64,000 bases of DNA from Roseburia inulinivorans DSM 16841 (GCF_000174195.1 NZ_ACFY01000086.1:62001-126000), one strand, 5' to 3'. Positions 45,365-54,781 are shown, numbered from the stretch's first letter. Made by a program: numbers and translations. Notes: generated from the letters alone by a model not told the origin.

Positions 45365-48009
45365 ATGAAAGTAAAAAATCAGAAATGCATACGCAGACTA
45401 AGCTACAAATCGCTGTGGGCGACCAGAAAAAGAAATGTTATCGCAATCTTTGCGATTGCTCTTACCACGTTATTATTTACATCACTTTTCACAATTCTTA
45501 TGTCGTTGAATGAGAGTTATGAAACTTACAATTTCAGACAGGTAGGCGGCTATTCGGACGGAACGTTCAAAGAACTGAGTGAGGAACAGGTGGAAAAATA
45601 GCAGCACATCCGGGAATCAGGGAAGCCGGAGAACGCATCACATGCGGATTCAACACCACAGGTGTTTTTGGAAAAGTTCCGGCAGAAGTCAGTTACATGG
45701 ATAAAAACTGTACAAAATGGAGCTATGCGACACCGACGACAGGAAGAGAACCTGAGAAGAGCAATGAGATCGCAATGGACACGGTTGCATTAAAACTGCT
45801 CGGGGTGACACCGGAGCTGGGAGCAAAGGTTACGATAGAGTATCAGGCTGGAGATAAAACGAATGGGGGATTTCAGGAGACAGATACGTTTATCCTGTCA
45901 GGATACTGGGAATATGATGATCTGATGCCGGTTCATTATATCAATGTATCAAAAGATTACGTGAAGTCACTGGAAGAAAAGTGGATGGCATCAGGAGAGA
46001 AAGCTTTCCGGAGAGACCTGAATGTCATGCTGCCTTCAAAATTAAATATTGAACAACAGATGCAGAAAATCGACACAGACTTAGGATATGACTGGAATAC
46101 GAGAGATCAGGAGAACAGTGCCCGTATTGGAGTCAACTGGGGTCTTACTGCTTCACAGCTAAATGCAGGGATGGATCCGGAACTTCTTGCTGCGATCGCA
46201 GCATTTCTGCTTCTTGTGATTTTTACCGGATATCTGATCATTTATAATATTTTTCAGATTTCAGTTACCGGAGATATCCGGTTTTACGGGCTGCTTAAGA
46301 CAATCGGAACAACGCCGCGGCAGTTAAAAAGAATAATCAGACAGCAGGCATTCCTTTTATGTGTGGGTGGCATTCCGGTCGGACTTCTTCTGGGATATGG
46401 AATCGGGGCATGGCTGACACCTATTGTTTTGAAGGGCACAACAGTTGTGGGAACACATGTAACGATCAGCAGTTCCCCGGTTATTTTTGCCGGCTCAGCG
46501 ATCTTTGCAGTGATCACTGTTTTCCTCTCCTGTACAAAGCCCGGAAAAATGGCAGCAAAAGTTTCTCCGGTGGAAGCAACAAAATATACAGAGTGTGTCA
46601 GTGTGAAGAAAAAGCGCCGCAGCTCGCATGGAGCAAAGGTTTATCAGATGGCATTTGCCAATCTGGGAAGAAACAAAAAGAAAACAGTTCTTGTTGTGAT
46701 ATCCCTGGCACTTTCGGTGACACTTTTGAATGTACTCTGTTCTTTTGTGGGTGGTTTTGATACGGAAAAATACATTTCACAACAAACCTGTGCCGATTTT
46801 ATCGTGAGCAGCACAGATTATTTCCGCTACAATGATGCAGATGAATATATTTCAGAAGAAACAATTGCAGAAATTCAGGAAAATACGAGTGAGACGGTCA
46901 GCGGCAGCGGCTATACGACAGATATGACCACAATGGTATGGATGGATACAGAGCAATATAAGAAAATGGCAGTACCGTATCTTGGCGAAGAAAAGCTGGA
47001 AGAAGAACTGGAGTATTATGAAAAAAGAGGCAGTGAGATAAAGACGCCAACGATACTGGAAGGTCTGGATGAGACACTCTTTGAAAAAGTGACGGTATTG
47101 GATGGAGAACTGGATCCTTTGTTTGATGAGAATACACATGCAATTGCGATCCGTGTCCACACAGATGATTATGGCAATGTGGAAAATGTAGAACGTTATC
47201 CCAAAATAGGGGATACGCTCACCATGGTTTACCAGAATATGTATTGGATTGACACCAGGACAGGTAAACCTGCTGATCCTGCGACAACGCCGGAAGAGTA
47301 TGTGGAGATCCGTGAGGAAGAACCAAGGGAAGTGGACTATACCGTGTGCGCACTTGTGAAAGTTCCATATGCCATGACATTCCGCTATAGCGGATTAGGA
47401 TATGACACAATACTTCCGGCAGAACGGATGAGGGAGGACTGCGGTGCAGAGCTGATCCGGAAATTCTATCTGTTTGATACTCCGGATATGGAAGCGGAAA
47501 ATGCAGCGGAGCGTTATCTTGCGGAACTTACGGCAGGAGATACTTCTGTTCTGATGTATGAGAGCAAAGCTTCTATCCGAAGTGAATTTGAACAGTTTCA
47601 GAAAATGTTTTTCCTTCTGGGCGGTGTTTTGTGTGCGATCATCGGGCTGGTTGGCATTTTAAATTTCTTCAATGCGATTATGACCGGAATCCTTGCAAGA
47701 AAAAGAGAGTTTGCAGTGCTACAGTCGGTTGGAATGACAAACCGCCAGTTAAAGCAGATGCTTGTGCAGGAAGGGCTGTTTTACACTGCCGGTTCTGTAG
47801 TGGTGGCGTTTCTTCTGTCTTTGGTCTGCGGACCATTATCAGGAGACATGATGGAGAAGATGTTCTGGTTTTGCACTTATCATTTCACAATCCTTCCGGT
47901 TATTGCGATGCTTCCGGTGTTTGCAGTGCTCGGCTGCCTGATCCCTGCGGTACTTTATCAGGCGGGAAGCAGACAGAGTATTGTGGAACGGCTGCGGGAG
48001 GCAGAGTAA
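45365..48009 (+). pseudogene. FtsX-type ABC permease (BceB/MacB-like), frame interrupted near 45597
   Basis: The first 78 codons (basic start, one helix S-L-W-A-T-R-K-R-N-V..A-I-F-A-I-A-L-T-T-L-L) stop at TAG 45599-45601. The frame shifted by one resumes at once as A-A-H-P-G-I-R-E-A-G-E-R-I-T and runs to 48009. One extra A in the A5 run at 45594-45598 joins them into E-E-Q-V-E-K-I-A-A-H-P-G. The joined ~880 residues have two FtsX domains, with helices near the start, in the middle and at the end, and two extracellular regions. It is full length apart from the missing base, so sequencing error and true mutation are both possible. Confidence 0.85.
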
Positions 48010-48026
48010 AGAAAATGAAAATTTTG

Positions 48027-48065
48027 GAAGATATTGGCATTAGATATGCTGGTATCTTCTTTTTT
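48027..48065 (+). terminator. Terminator after the permease gene
   Basis: GAAGATA pairs with TATCTTC over a 19-base loop, then T6. Confidence 0.65.
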
Positions 48066-48091
48066 ATATAAAAGAAATTATTGCTAAAAAG

Positions 48092-48206
48092 TATAAAAAG
48101 GTATAAAATAAATACAAAAGTATAAAAACATATAAAAAAGTATAAAACAATAGAAAAAGTATAAAAAACTATAAAATGTTACAAAAAGTATAAAGAACTA
48201 TAAACG
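48092..48206 (+). repeat. Twelve tandem, helically phased TATAAA/A-tract units
   Basis: TATAAA-type hexamers start at 48092, 48102, 48113 (TACAAA), 48121, 48131, 48141, 48151 (TAGAAA), 48160, 48170, 48180 (TACAAA), 48189 and 48199, with steps of 8-11 bp and a mean of 9.7. Each is followed by an A-run. Phased A-tracts at about one helical turn bend DNA strongly. The array ends 25 bp before the AAA ATPase start and replaces any ordinary promoter there. Confidence 0.85.
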
Positions 48207-48230
48207 GCAAAAAATATTGTGAGGTGACTT

Positions 48231-49295
48231 ATGCAGAATCCATTTACAACAACATTTAGCAAAACTCCGGAATATACCTATATACACACAGAAAAAACAG
48301 AAGAGATATTAGAAAATTTTGTATATGAAAATCCATCAGAGTCGGTATATAAAATAACAGGCGTCAGAGGTTCCGGGAAAACAGTGATACTTGCGAAGGT
48401 GGAAGAAGAATTGAAGAATAATGAAAACAGGTATATAAACTGGCTTGTTTTTGATGTGAATCCAACAAGGGATATCCTCGAACAGATAGCGGCAATGTTA
48501 GTCAAAGCCGGTTTCGGTTCAGAAGAGAAAAAAACAACTGGAATCAATATTTCAGCAACAGTGCTGGGCTCTGGCGGTGGAATAGGATATACAGCGGACA
48601 AGAGTAATCATTTCTTTGACATTGGTGTAGAGGTTGAAGAAATGATACAGAATGTCCAGAAGAAGGGAAAAAAGATATTAATAGGAATTGATGAAGCATC
48701 AAAATCAGAAGAGATGATAAAGTTTGCATCAGAATATGGAAGATGGCTTCGTGCGGGATATCCGGTTTATTTTGTATGCACTGGTTTATATGAAAATATT
48801 CAGGAACTTTGCAATGTCAAAAACCTTACCTTTTTCAGAAGAGCGACGACAGTGAAGACAGAACCTCTGAATATGATAAGAATGACCGAGATGTACAGGA
48901 GCAAATTAAACATTGATGTCAGTCAGGCAAGAGAGCTGGCGAAGATTACAAAGGGATATGCCTACGCTTTTCAGGAATTAGGAGTGCTGTGTTTTAAGAA
49001 AAAAGAGAATGAGACACTGGAAGATATCCTTTCAAAGTTAAAGTCAGAATTATTTGCATATTCCTATGAAAAAATATGGGAAGAGATGACGGAAATGGAT
49101 CGATTTCTGGCTGGATTGCTGACAGAAAAGGAAGAATATAAGCGTGATGAAATACTGAAGCTTATGGGTGAAAAAGCAGGCAGTTATTCAATGTACAGGG
49201 ATCGTCTGATAAAAAGAGGAATATTGAATAACCGACAGGGATATGTCTCACTTGCGCTGCCGTATTTTGCAGATTATATCAAGGAATACTGCTGA
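48231..49295 (+). CDS. AAA-family ATPase (archaeal-ATPase-like, possible STAND-type)
   Basis: 354 residues. Walker A G-V-R-G-S-G-K-T (44-51), Walker B I-L-I-G-I-D-E-A (near 150), a sensor-like Y-F-V-C-T-G-L-Y-E-N, then a helical domain and a C-terminal winged-helix region (R-D-E-I-L-K-L-M..Y-R-D-R-L-I-K-R-G-I-L). The start Q-N-P-F-T-T-T-F-S-K-T-P is shared, as I recall, by a group of uncharacterised gut ATPases. GAGGTGA precedes the ATG. The AT array directly upstream suggests autoregulation or DNA binding by this protein (inference). Confidence 0.8.
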   Translation: MQNPFTTTFSKTPEYTYIHTEKTEEILENFVYENPSESVYKITGVRGSGKTVILAKVEEELKNNENRYINWLVFDVNPTRDILEQIAAMLVKAGFGSEEKKTTGINISATVLGSGGGIGYTADKSNHFFDIGVEVEEMIQNVQKKGKKILIGIDEASKSEEMIKFASEYGRWLRAGYPVYFVCTGLYENIQELCNVKNLTFFRRATTVKTEPLNMIRMTEMYRSKLNIDVSQARELAKITKGYAYAFQELGVLCFKKKENETLEDILSKLKSELFAYSYEKIWEEMTEMDRFLAGLLTEKEEYKRDEILKLMGEKAGSYSMYRDRLIKRGILNNRQGYVSLALPYFADYIKEYC

Positions 49296-49331
49296 TAAAA
49301 CCAGAAACAAATGAAATAAATAGAGATTAGC

Positions 49332-49383
49332 AAAACAGGCAGCCCCAATGTTCATTACGAACATCGGGGCTGCCTGTTTTTTA
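49332..49383. terminator. Strong terminator, possibly bidirectional
   Basis: AAAACAGGCAGCCCC pairs with GGGGCTGCCTGTTTT with inner ATGTTC/GAACAT. It has T6 on the plus side and T4 on the minus side. It ends the ATPase gene and could end the minus-strand RNA unit that starts near 49660. Confidence 0.9.
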
Positions 49384-49450
49384 TACAATAGAGAATATTT
49401 TTAATATCCCATTATATAAATCATGATATAGCTGAAAATCTGAAATAGAA

Positions 49451-49519
49451 TTAGCAACCAAATTTAAAATATTTGCAGATCAGATTAAATAATTCAGCGC
49501 AATTAGTTGTAAAACACAT
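49451..49519 (-). CDS. Putative 22-residue cysteine-rich peptide
   Basis: A 23-codon frame with AAGGAGGT and six bases before the ATG. The peptide starts M-C-F-T-T-N-C-A-E-L, ends K-F-G-C, and has four Cys (2, 7, 15, 22) among aromatic and hydrophobic residues. It has its own upstream promoter and structured leader. There is no further gene before the terminator, so it is not a leader peptide for a downstream gene. It could be a secreted or membrane-active peptide, or only a part of a regulatory RNA. No family recognised. Confidence 0.45.
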   Translation of the reverse strand: MCFTTNCAELFNLICKYFKFGC

Positions 49520-49660
49520 AGTGACGACCTCCTTATTTTTATTTTTTTGATAACGCATAAAGAGTTATCGTTTGTCCTTCAGACAGTTCCAAACCGGTAT
49601 TCAACTTCGGGGAGAAGCTGGGAACCAATGCTTGAATATTACAAACATATTTCTTAAGGA
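49520..49660 (-). ncRNA. Structured RNA leader (riboswitch-like fold, class unknown)
   Basis: On the minus strand TTTGTCCTT and AAGGACAAA make a 9-bp closing stem. Inside it TATTCAA pairs with TTGAATA, CTTC pairs with GAAG around TCCCC, and GGTTCC in the loop can pair with GGAAC outside the inner stem (a pseudoknot). GATAAC-TCTTTATGC-GTTATC follows, then an A-rich linker and AAGGAGG of the 22-codon frame. I compared it mentally with common riboswitch signatures and found no match. Confidence 0.5.
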
Positions 49661-49667
49661 CAAATAA

Positions 49668-49696
49668 ATTGTAACAAGTTTGTAACAAATAGACAA
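49668..49696 (-). promoter_or_regulatory. Promoter of the structured RNA / 22-aa unit
   Basis: Minus strand TTGTCT (49696-49691), 17-bp spacer, TACAAT (49673-49668). The spacer includes two TTGTTACAA-type repeats 11 bp apart, possible operator half-sites. Confidence 0.6.
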
Positions 49697-49780
49697 TAGG
49701 AGGAGATTGGCAATGCTTCCAAAGCATGGAAGAGAGGAAAAAAGCGAAAGAACTTCATCAAATCTTAATGTTTTACCTCA

Positions 49781-49809
49781 TTGGAAGTTCATAAAGAATC
49801 CTTTACAAT
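49781..49809 (+). promoter_or_regulatory. Promoter of the two-component operon at 49878
   Basis: TTGGAA (49781-49786), 17-bp spacer, TACAAT (49804-49809), about 60 bases before the regulator start and divergent from the RNA unit promoter. Confidence 0.55.
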
Positions 49810-49877
49810 AAGTACATGATCATAAATGGAATGATTCAGTTACGCACTGAGAACATTCGAATCCGGAGGAGAAGAAA

Positions 49878-50564
49878 ATGTACCGTATATTAGTATGTGA
49901 TGATGAAAAAGATATTGTTTCCGCATTGAAAATATATCTGATGGCAGACGGTTATCAGGTTTTTGAGGCTTACAACGGCAGAGAGGCGTTGGAAATTTTA
50001 AAGAAGGAAGATATTCATCTTGTTCTTATGGACATTATGATGCCGGAGATGGATGGCATCACAGCAATGTTGAAAATCCGTGAAGTCAGCAATGTTCCGG
50101 TGATTTTGCTCACCGCCAAAAGCGAGGACACCGATAAGGTGCTCGGACTTACCGTGGGAGCAGACGATTATGTGACAAAACCGTTTAATACGGTGGAACT
50201 GCAGGCGCGCGTAAAATCCCAGCTCAGGCGTTACATGAAACTGGGAGGCGGCACGGTCAGACCGGACACGATCGTGATCGGCGGGATCGAACTGAATGAT
50301 GTCACGAAGGAAGTGACACTTGATGGGGATAAAGTGCAGCTGACAAGAACCGAGTATGATATTTTAAAACTTCTGATGCAGCATCCGGGACAGGTTTTTT
50401 CGCCAAATGAAATCTATGAGAAAGTGTGGAATGATAATCCTTTTCGGAATGAGAATACGGTAGCGGTACATATCAGACACCTGAGGGAAAAAGTGGAGTA
50501 TAATCCAGCGGAACCAAGACACTTAAAAGTTGTCTGGGGGAGAGGCTATAAAATGGAAGTGTAA
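49878..50564 (+). CDS. OmpR-family response regulator
   Basis: 228 residues. Receiver I-L-V-C-D-D-E with D52 (L-M-D-I-M-M-P), T79-A-K and K-P-F, and a winged helix ending V-V-W-G-R-G-Y-K-M. It resembles VanR-type regulators common in Clostridia. Paired with the very large kinase 19 bases downstream. CGGAGGAG upstream. Confidence 0.93.
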   Translation: MYRILVCDDEKDIVSALKIYLMADGYQVFEAYNGREALEILKKEDIHLVLMDIMMPEMDGITAMLKIREVSNVPVILLTAKSEDTDKVLGLTVGADDYVTKPFNTVELQARVKSQLRRYMKLGGGTVRPDTIVIGGIELNDVTKEVTLDGDKVQLTRTEYDILKLLMQHPGQVFSPNEIYEKVWNDNPFRNENTVAVHIRHLREKVEYNPAEPRHLKVVWGRGYKMEV

Positions 50565-50583
50565 GTGAGAAAGGACAGTCGAT

Positions 50584-53172
50584 ATGAAACAGTTGAAACA
50601 ATCGCCCGTGGCAAAAATCATTGCGTGGATTTTGATCACAGTATCAGCACTGATGCTGTTGGCAGGCACAGCCGGGGCATATGCCATCAGTGAACTTGGG
50701 TTTTATACAAGAAGTGTAGAAGACATCCGGGAGAAGCAGTTTGAACGGATTGCCGGAAAGTACTCTGCGAGAGTGCTGCTGAATCTGAATAACACGGAAA
50801 ATGAAACCTATTTTAAGGATACCAACTTCCGGTATGGAGTTGTGGAAGCGTCCAATTACGAGGAATTGGAAAAACTGGATCTGAATCAGCAGAGCACCTA
50901 TGTGCAGTCGAATTTTGATGAGAAAGTAAGTCTCGACAATCTTCATCTTTTTCAGTGTAATATGAATGCTGACACATCGATTTATGTGGACAACTCTGTG
51001 CTTGGCGGGTATTACATTACGCACAGTACCAGAGAGTACAGAAATAAATATATCAATGAATATGTGTATGATACAGATAGCGGTATTTTTTATTATCAGG
51101 TGTCAGATGTGTCAGCTGCACAGATTTCAGAAGAAGGAGAAACTGCAGCTGAAATATGGTATTTCCCGGTGTCAGAAGTGAAAGTGACACTGGTGGATGA
51201 CAGTACCGGAGAGACGACAGACTATGCGTATGTATACAATACGGCAGATAAAGAGTATGAGGCACTGCAGCAGGGGATGTCAGAAGGTGACGGTCAGGCG
51301 GTACTTTGTATTACCATCCAGAATGCAAAGGGTGCAGATGAAAATGATCTGCGCAATGTAAAAAATATTCTGGAAAATGCACCGTTGACGTTTTGGAAGC
51401 TGACTGCGACCACCTATTCTTATGGAACATCAGACTGGACGGCAGAGATGCGTTATCCATATACGCAGGAACAGCAGACAGAGCAGGTCACAGTGTCAGA
51501 GACAGTCGTGAGTGCACCGACAACGGTTACATCGCAGCCGGTAGAGCTTTCCTATGTCGGAGGGCTGCCGGATGATATGATAAAAAACCGTACCGATTAT
51601 GATTCCACCGAGGCAGATTTCCTTTCCACTGTTCAGGGCAGTGATGCAGGAACCGATTACTATGTATTATCTGTGATTCCGGATGCGGATAGTCTTGTAA
51701 AAAAAGAGGGTGTCGGAGTCTGGGGCAGCGATTATTTTGTCCAGATCAATGAGATTGTGAATCTGGCGGATCATATGAAATACAGTGTATATGTGATCCT
51801 TGCACTCAGTCTGACGGTGTTTGTGGCAAGCTTTGTCTATCTGGTAAGTGCAGCAGGGCATAAAAAAGATCAGGAACAGGTGCAGGGAAGTTTTCTTTGC
51901 AAAGTACCGGTCGATGTGTTTACTGTCATATTTTTAGCAGCAGAATCAAGTCTGGCAGTGGGCATTTCATTGCTTGGCAATGCCGGAAGTCCTGACAACT
52001 ATGTTTTTTATGCGGCGGCAATGCTTTTTCTGCTTTTATGTGGCGGATGGCTGGCACTTGGGTATCTTATGGATTTTGCAGTGCGTATCAAGCTTGGAAA
52101 GTGGTGGAGAAATACACTCATCTATAAAGTGCTCCGTTCGATCTACCGTGGCTGGAACAAAGTGGGCGAGAATAAGTCCATCCTGTGGAAAGGGCTTGCG
52201 ATTTTTCTTGGCGTAAACTTTTTGGAAGTTCTGATCTTTGTTGTGTTTGGTGTTGATTATTCTAAAATCATGATCGTCTGGTTTGCAGAGAAAGCCGTGA
52301 TTCTGTTTGCGGGCGGAGAAATCTTAATTCAGATGAAGAGACTTCAGGAAGGCGGAAAACATATCGCGGAGGGCGATATGGATTATCAGATTAATACGGA
52401 GCATATGCTTCCGGCACTAAAAGAACATGCGGCAGATTTAAACCGCATCAATGAGGGTGTTTCCAAAGCGGTGAACGAAAAAATGAAAAGCGAACGCTTC
52501 AAGACAGAATTAATTACCAATGTCTCGCACGACATTAAGACACCGCTTACTTCCATTATCAACTATGTGGATTTACTGGAAAAAGAAGAGATCCCAAATG
52601 AGAATGCAAAGGAATATTTAGAGGTTTTGGAACGGCAGTCCGCCCGCCTGAAAAAGTTGATCGAAGATTTAATAGAGGCATCCAAAGCGTCAAGTGGAAG
52701 CCTTTCCGTGAATCTGGAAAAACTGGAGGCAGGAGTGTTCCTTGTGCAGACTGTAGGGGAATTTAAGGAGAAGACCGAGAAGAACAAATTAGATCTTCAG
52801 ATCAAAAAGCCGGAAGAACCGATTTATATTATGGCGGATGGCAGACATTTCTGGCGTGTTATTGATAATCTGATGAACAACATTTGCAAATATGCACAGC
52901 CGGAGACAAGAGTTTATATCAATTTAGAGCAGACCGGAGAGAAAGTGCAGATTACGTTCCGAAACACTTCCAGATATCCGCTGAACATTTCCAGTGAGGA
53001 GCTGATGGAGCGATTTGTCCGTGGAGACAGTTCCAGAAACACAGAAGGAAATGGTCTGGGCTTGTCGATCGCAGGAAGCCTGATGGAACTTATGCATGGA
53101 AAAATGCAGCTTTTCGTGGACGGAGATTTATTCAAAGTCGTTCTCGAATTTGACCGGTGCGAAGCTTCATAA
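50584..53172 (+). CDS. Very large sensor histidine kinase (862 aa)
   Basis: An N-terminal helix (about 12-34) is followed by an extracellular region of some 360 residues without a recognised sensor fold. Then come several helices (about 398-420, 440-460, 470-492, 528-550 and one near 560-575) and a short linker. H649 lies in N-V-S-H-D-I-K-T-P, and the ATPase has N-L-M-N-N-I-C-K-Y and G-N-G-L-G-L-S-I-A. Most partners of VanR-like regulators are 350-500 residues, so the sensor part is about twice the usual size. The signal is unknown. Confidence 0.9.
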   Translation: MKQLKQSPVAKIIAWILITVSALMLLAGTAGAYAISELGFYTRSVEDIREKQFERIAGKYSARVLLNLNNTENETYFKDTNFRYGVVEASNYEELEKLDLNQQSTYVQSNFDEKVSLDNLHLFQCNMNADTSIYVDNSVLGGYYITHSTREYRNKYINEYVYDTDSGIFYYQVSDVSAAQISEEGETAAEIWYFPVSEVKVTLVDDSTGETTDYAYVYNTADKEYEALQQGMSEGDGQAVLCITIQNAKGADENDLRNVKNILENAPLTFWKLTATTYSYGTSDWTAEMRYPYTQEQQTEQVTVSETVVSAPTTVTSQPVELSYVGGLPDDMIKNRTDYDSTEADFLSTVQGSDAGTDYYVLSVIPDADSLVKKEGVGVWGSDYFVQINEIVNLADHMKYSVYVILALSLTVFVASFVYLVSAAGHKKDQEQVQGSFLCKVPVDVFTVIFLAAESSLAVGISLLGNAGSPDNYVFYAAAMLFLLLCGGWLALGYLMDFAVRIKLGKWWRNTLIYKVLRSIYRGWNKVGENKSILWKGLAIFLGVNFLEVLIFVVFGVDYSKIMIVWFAEKAVILFAGGEILIQMKRLQEGGKHIAEGDMDYQINTEHMLPALKEHAADLNRINEGVSKAVNEKMKSERFKTELITNVSHDIKTPLTSIINYVDLLEKEEIPNENAKEYLEVLERQSARLKKLIEDLIEASKASSGSLSVNLEKLEAGVFLVQTVGEFKEKTEKNKLDLQIKKPEEPIYIMADGRHFWRVIDNLMNNICKYAQPETRVYINLEQTGEKVQITFRNTSRYPLNISSEELMERFVRGDSSRNTEGNGLGLSIAGSLMELMHGKMQLFVDGDLFKVVLEFDRCEAS

Positions 53173-53189
53173 AAGTTGAATGTGGACAG

Positions 53190-53232
53190 TAAGAACAGTC
53201 TTAACATAAAAAATGTGAGGACTGTTCTTTTT
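53190..53232 (+). terminator. Terminator after the large kinase gene
   Basis: AAGAACAGTC pairs with GACTGTTCTT, with inner ACAT/ATGT, ending T5. Confidence 0.85.
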
Positions 53233-53233
53233 G

Positions 53234-53262
53234 TTTATAAAGAAGTAATTTTATGCTAAAAT
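53234..53262 (+). promoter_or_regulatory. Candidate promoter of the glycosylase gene
   Basis: TTTATA (53234-53239), 17-bp spacer, TAAAAT (53257-53262). Weak -35. Confidence 0.45.
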
Positions 53263-53326
53263 AGGTGCCAAGACGAAAGAGATGGATAAGAACGTCTTTT
53301 CTATTATGGAATTGTAGGAATTTGGC

Positions 53327-53860
53327 ATGAAACAGCAAAATCAGAAATTAACACATGTAAAACATGAATTTGATCCTATTTTTGATGAAAATTCAGAGAT
53401 ATTGATTCTCGGTACACTTCCTTCCGTGAAGTCGAGAGAGCAGAATTTTTATTATGGACATCCGCAGAACCGTTTCTGGAAAGTCATTGCGGCACTTTTT
53501 TGTGAGCCTGTGCCGGAGAGAATCCCAGAGAAAAAGGATTTGCTGTTAAAACATCATATTGCGCTGTGGGATGTGATCGCAGAGTGCGATATTGCAGGTT
53601 CTTCCGACAGTTCCATCAAAAATGTTGTTCCGGCGGAGCTGTCTGTGATCCTTGACCATGCGCCGATCAGGACAATCTATGCCAATGGTGCGAAAGCATA
53701 TGACCTGTATCAAAAGTATACTTATCCGGTCACTGGCAGGGACATCCGAAAACTTCCCTCCACAAGTCCGGCGAATGCGGTGTTCCAGATGGAGAGGCTG
53801 CTTGGGGCGTGGCAGGAGATTTTGGAAAAACACGATACTGACTCGGTAAGTGAAAAATAA
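53327..53860 (+). CDS. DNA-deoxyinosine (hypoxanthine) glycosylase, UDG superfamily
   Basis: 177 residues. The G-T-L-P-S-V-K-S-R-E-Q motif (about 30-40) followed by F-Y-Y-G-H-P-Q-N-R-F-W-K-V is typical of the hypoxanthine-DNA glycosylase branch (UDG family 6). The late S-T-S-P-A-N-A block fits the second substrate loop. It would excise deaminated adenine from DNA. A mismatch-specific uracil glycosylase is the alternative. Confidence 0.85.
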   Translation: MKQQNQKLTHVKHEFDPIFDENSEILILGTLPSVKSREQNFYYGHPQNRFWKVIAALFCEPVPERIPEKKDLLLKHHIALWDVIAECDIAGSSDSSIKNVVPAELSVILDHAPIRTIYANGAKAYDLYQKYTYPVTGRDIRKLPSTSPANAVFQMERLLGAWQEILEKHDTDSVSEK

Positions 53861-53909
53861 TTGCGTCACAATTGGCTGCAGATATTAAGATATAAATGGA
53901 GATATTATC

Positions 53910-54530
53910 ATGCACATCGACAGAGAAGATATGCTGGAACTGACCAGAAGAATGACGATAGCAAGAAACTGTTTTAACCGTGTAGCGGGTGCTTATATGG
54001 ATGAGGAAGGATTCATTGACGGCTCGTTCAACACCCATTTTTTAAAGCTGTCTCCAGCAGACAAAGAGAAACAGCTTGCAATCGCCAAGACAATCCCATA
54101 TGCAAAAACCAATGAGCAGTTGAAAAACTTTAGGATTGACAGCAGACAGAAGAAACCGGGAAGTATCTGGCATCTGCTGACCGCATTGAGGGACTGCGAG
54201 CTGAAAAACGATGCACTGTTGTATTCATTGTATGAATATATCGGGGAACGCTATGTTGTGGATAAACCTTACACAATCGAGGTTTTTTGTGGAAACTATG
54301 ATGTTCCGGTAAAAGGCGCAGACAAGGAGAGCCAGTGGGAATCGGAGGAGGTTTATCGTTTTCTGGTCGTGGCGGTCTGTCCGACGGTAGGCGAATATGA
54401 GGCGGGCATGCCACAGGCAGGTTTTTTATTCCCTGCTTTTGCGAACAGAAGTACGGATCTGGAAGGCGTTAATATTTTTGCTGAAGATGGGGCGTGTGAA
54501 AAACTGGCAGGAGTGCTGGGACTGATCTGA
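53910..54530 (+). CDS. DUF4317-like protein (short form)
   Basis: 206 residues. Matching elements to the DUF4317 family as I recall it are N-C-F-N-R-V-A-G-A-Y near the start, L-K-L-S-P-A-D-K-E, Y-D-V-P-V-K-G-A-D in the middle, and M-P-Q-A-G-F-L-F-P-A-F-A-N-R-S-T-D toward the end. Typical members are nearly twice as long, so this is a compact variant. Cytoplasmic, function unknown. Genes at 53327, 53910 and 54545 are closely spaced and may be one operon. Confidence 0.7.
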   Translation: MHIDREDMLELTRRMTIARNCFNRVAGAYMDEEGFIDGSFNTHFLKLSPADKEKQLAIAKTIPYAKTNEQLKNFRIDSRQKKPGSIWHLLTALRDCELKNDALLYSLYEYIGERYVVDKPYTIEVFCGNYDVPVKGADKESQWESEEVYRFLVVAVCPTVGEYEAGMPQAGFLFPAFANRSTDLEGVNIFAEDGACEKLAGVLGLI

Positions 54531-54544
54531 CGAAAGGAGTGTCT

Positions 54545-54781
54545 ATGCGTACAAAACAAAATTATCATCTACTCACATTTCATACCACGACAGCTGCAAT
54601 GGCGATGGAAGATTACTGTCATGAGCATGGGATACCGGGAAGGATGATCCCGCTGCCGCAGGAGATCTCCGCAGGGTGCGGACTTGCGTGGCGCATGCGC
54701 CCGGAGGAGTATGCGCAGGAAAAAGACAGAATCGAGGAATCCGGCGTCAGAATAGAGCGTCATGTGGAACTGGTGTTATAA
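54545..54781 (+). CDS. DUF3343 family protein (putative Se/S carrier-like)
   Basis: 78 residues from the ATG at 54545 (AAAGGAG six bases away). A GTG at 54539 would overlap the ribosome site. R-M-I-P-L-P-Q-E-I-S-A-G-C-G-L-A-W-R is the diagnostic block with the conserved Gly-Cys. The family name is based on proposed selenium/sulfur transfer and is not proven. Confidence 0.85.
   Translation: MRTKQNYHLLTFHTTTAAMAMEDYCHEHGIPGRMIPLPQEISAGCGLAWRMRPEEYAQEKDRIEESGVRIERHVELVL

Noticed and set aside
48092-48206. CRISPR array
   Set aside because: The units are ~10 bp with no unique spacers; it is an A-tract repeat.
49520-49660. Known riboswitch or T-box
   Set aside because: Signatures of T-box, TPP, SAM, cobalamin, lysine, THF, FMN and c-di-GMP classes were looked for and not found; class left open.
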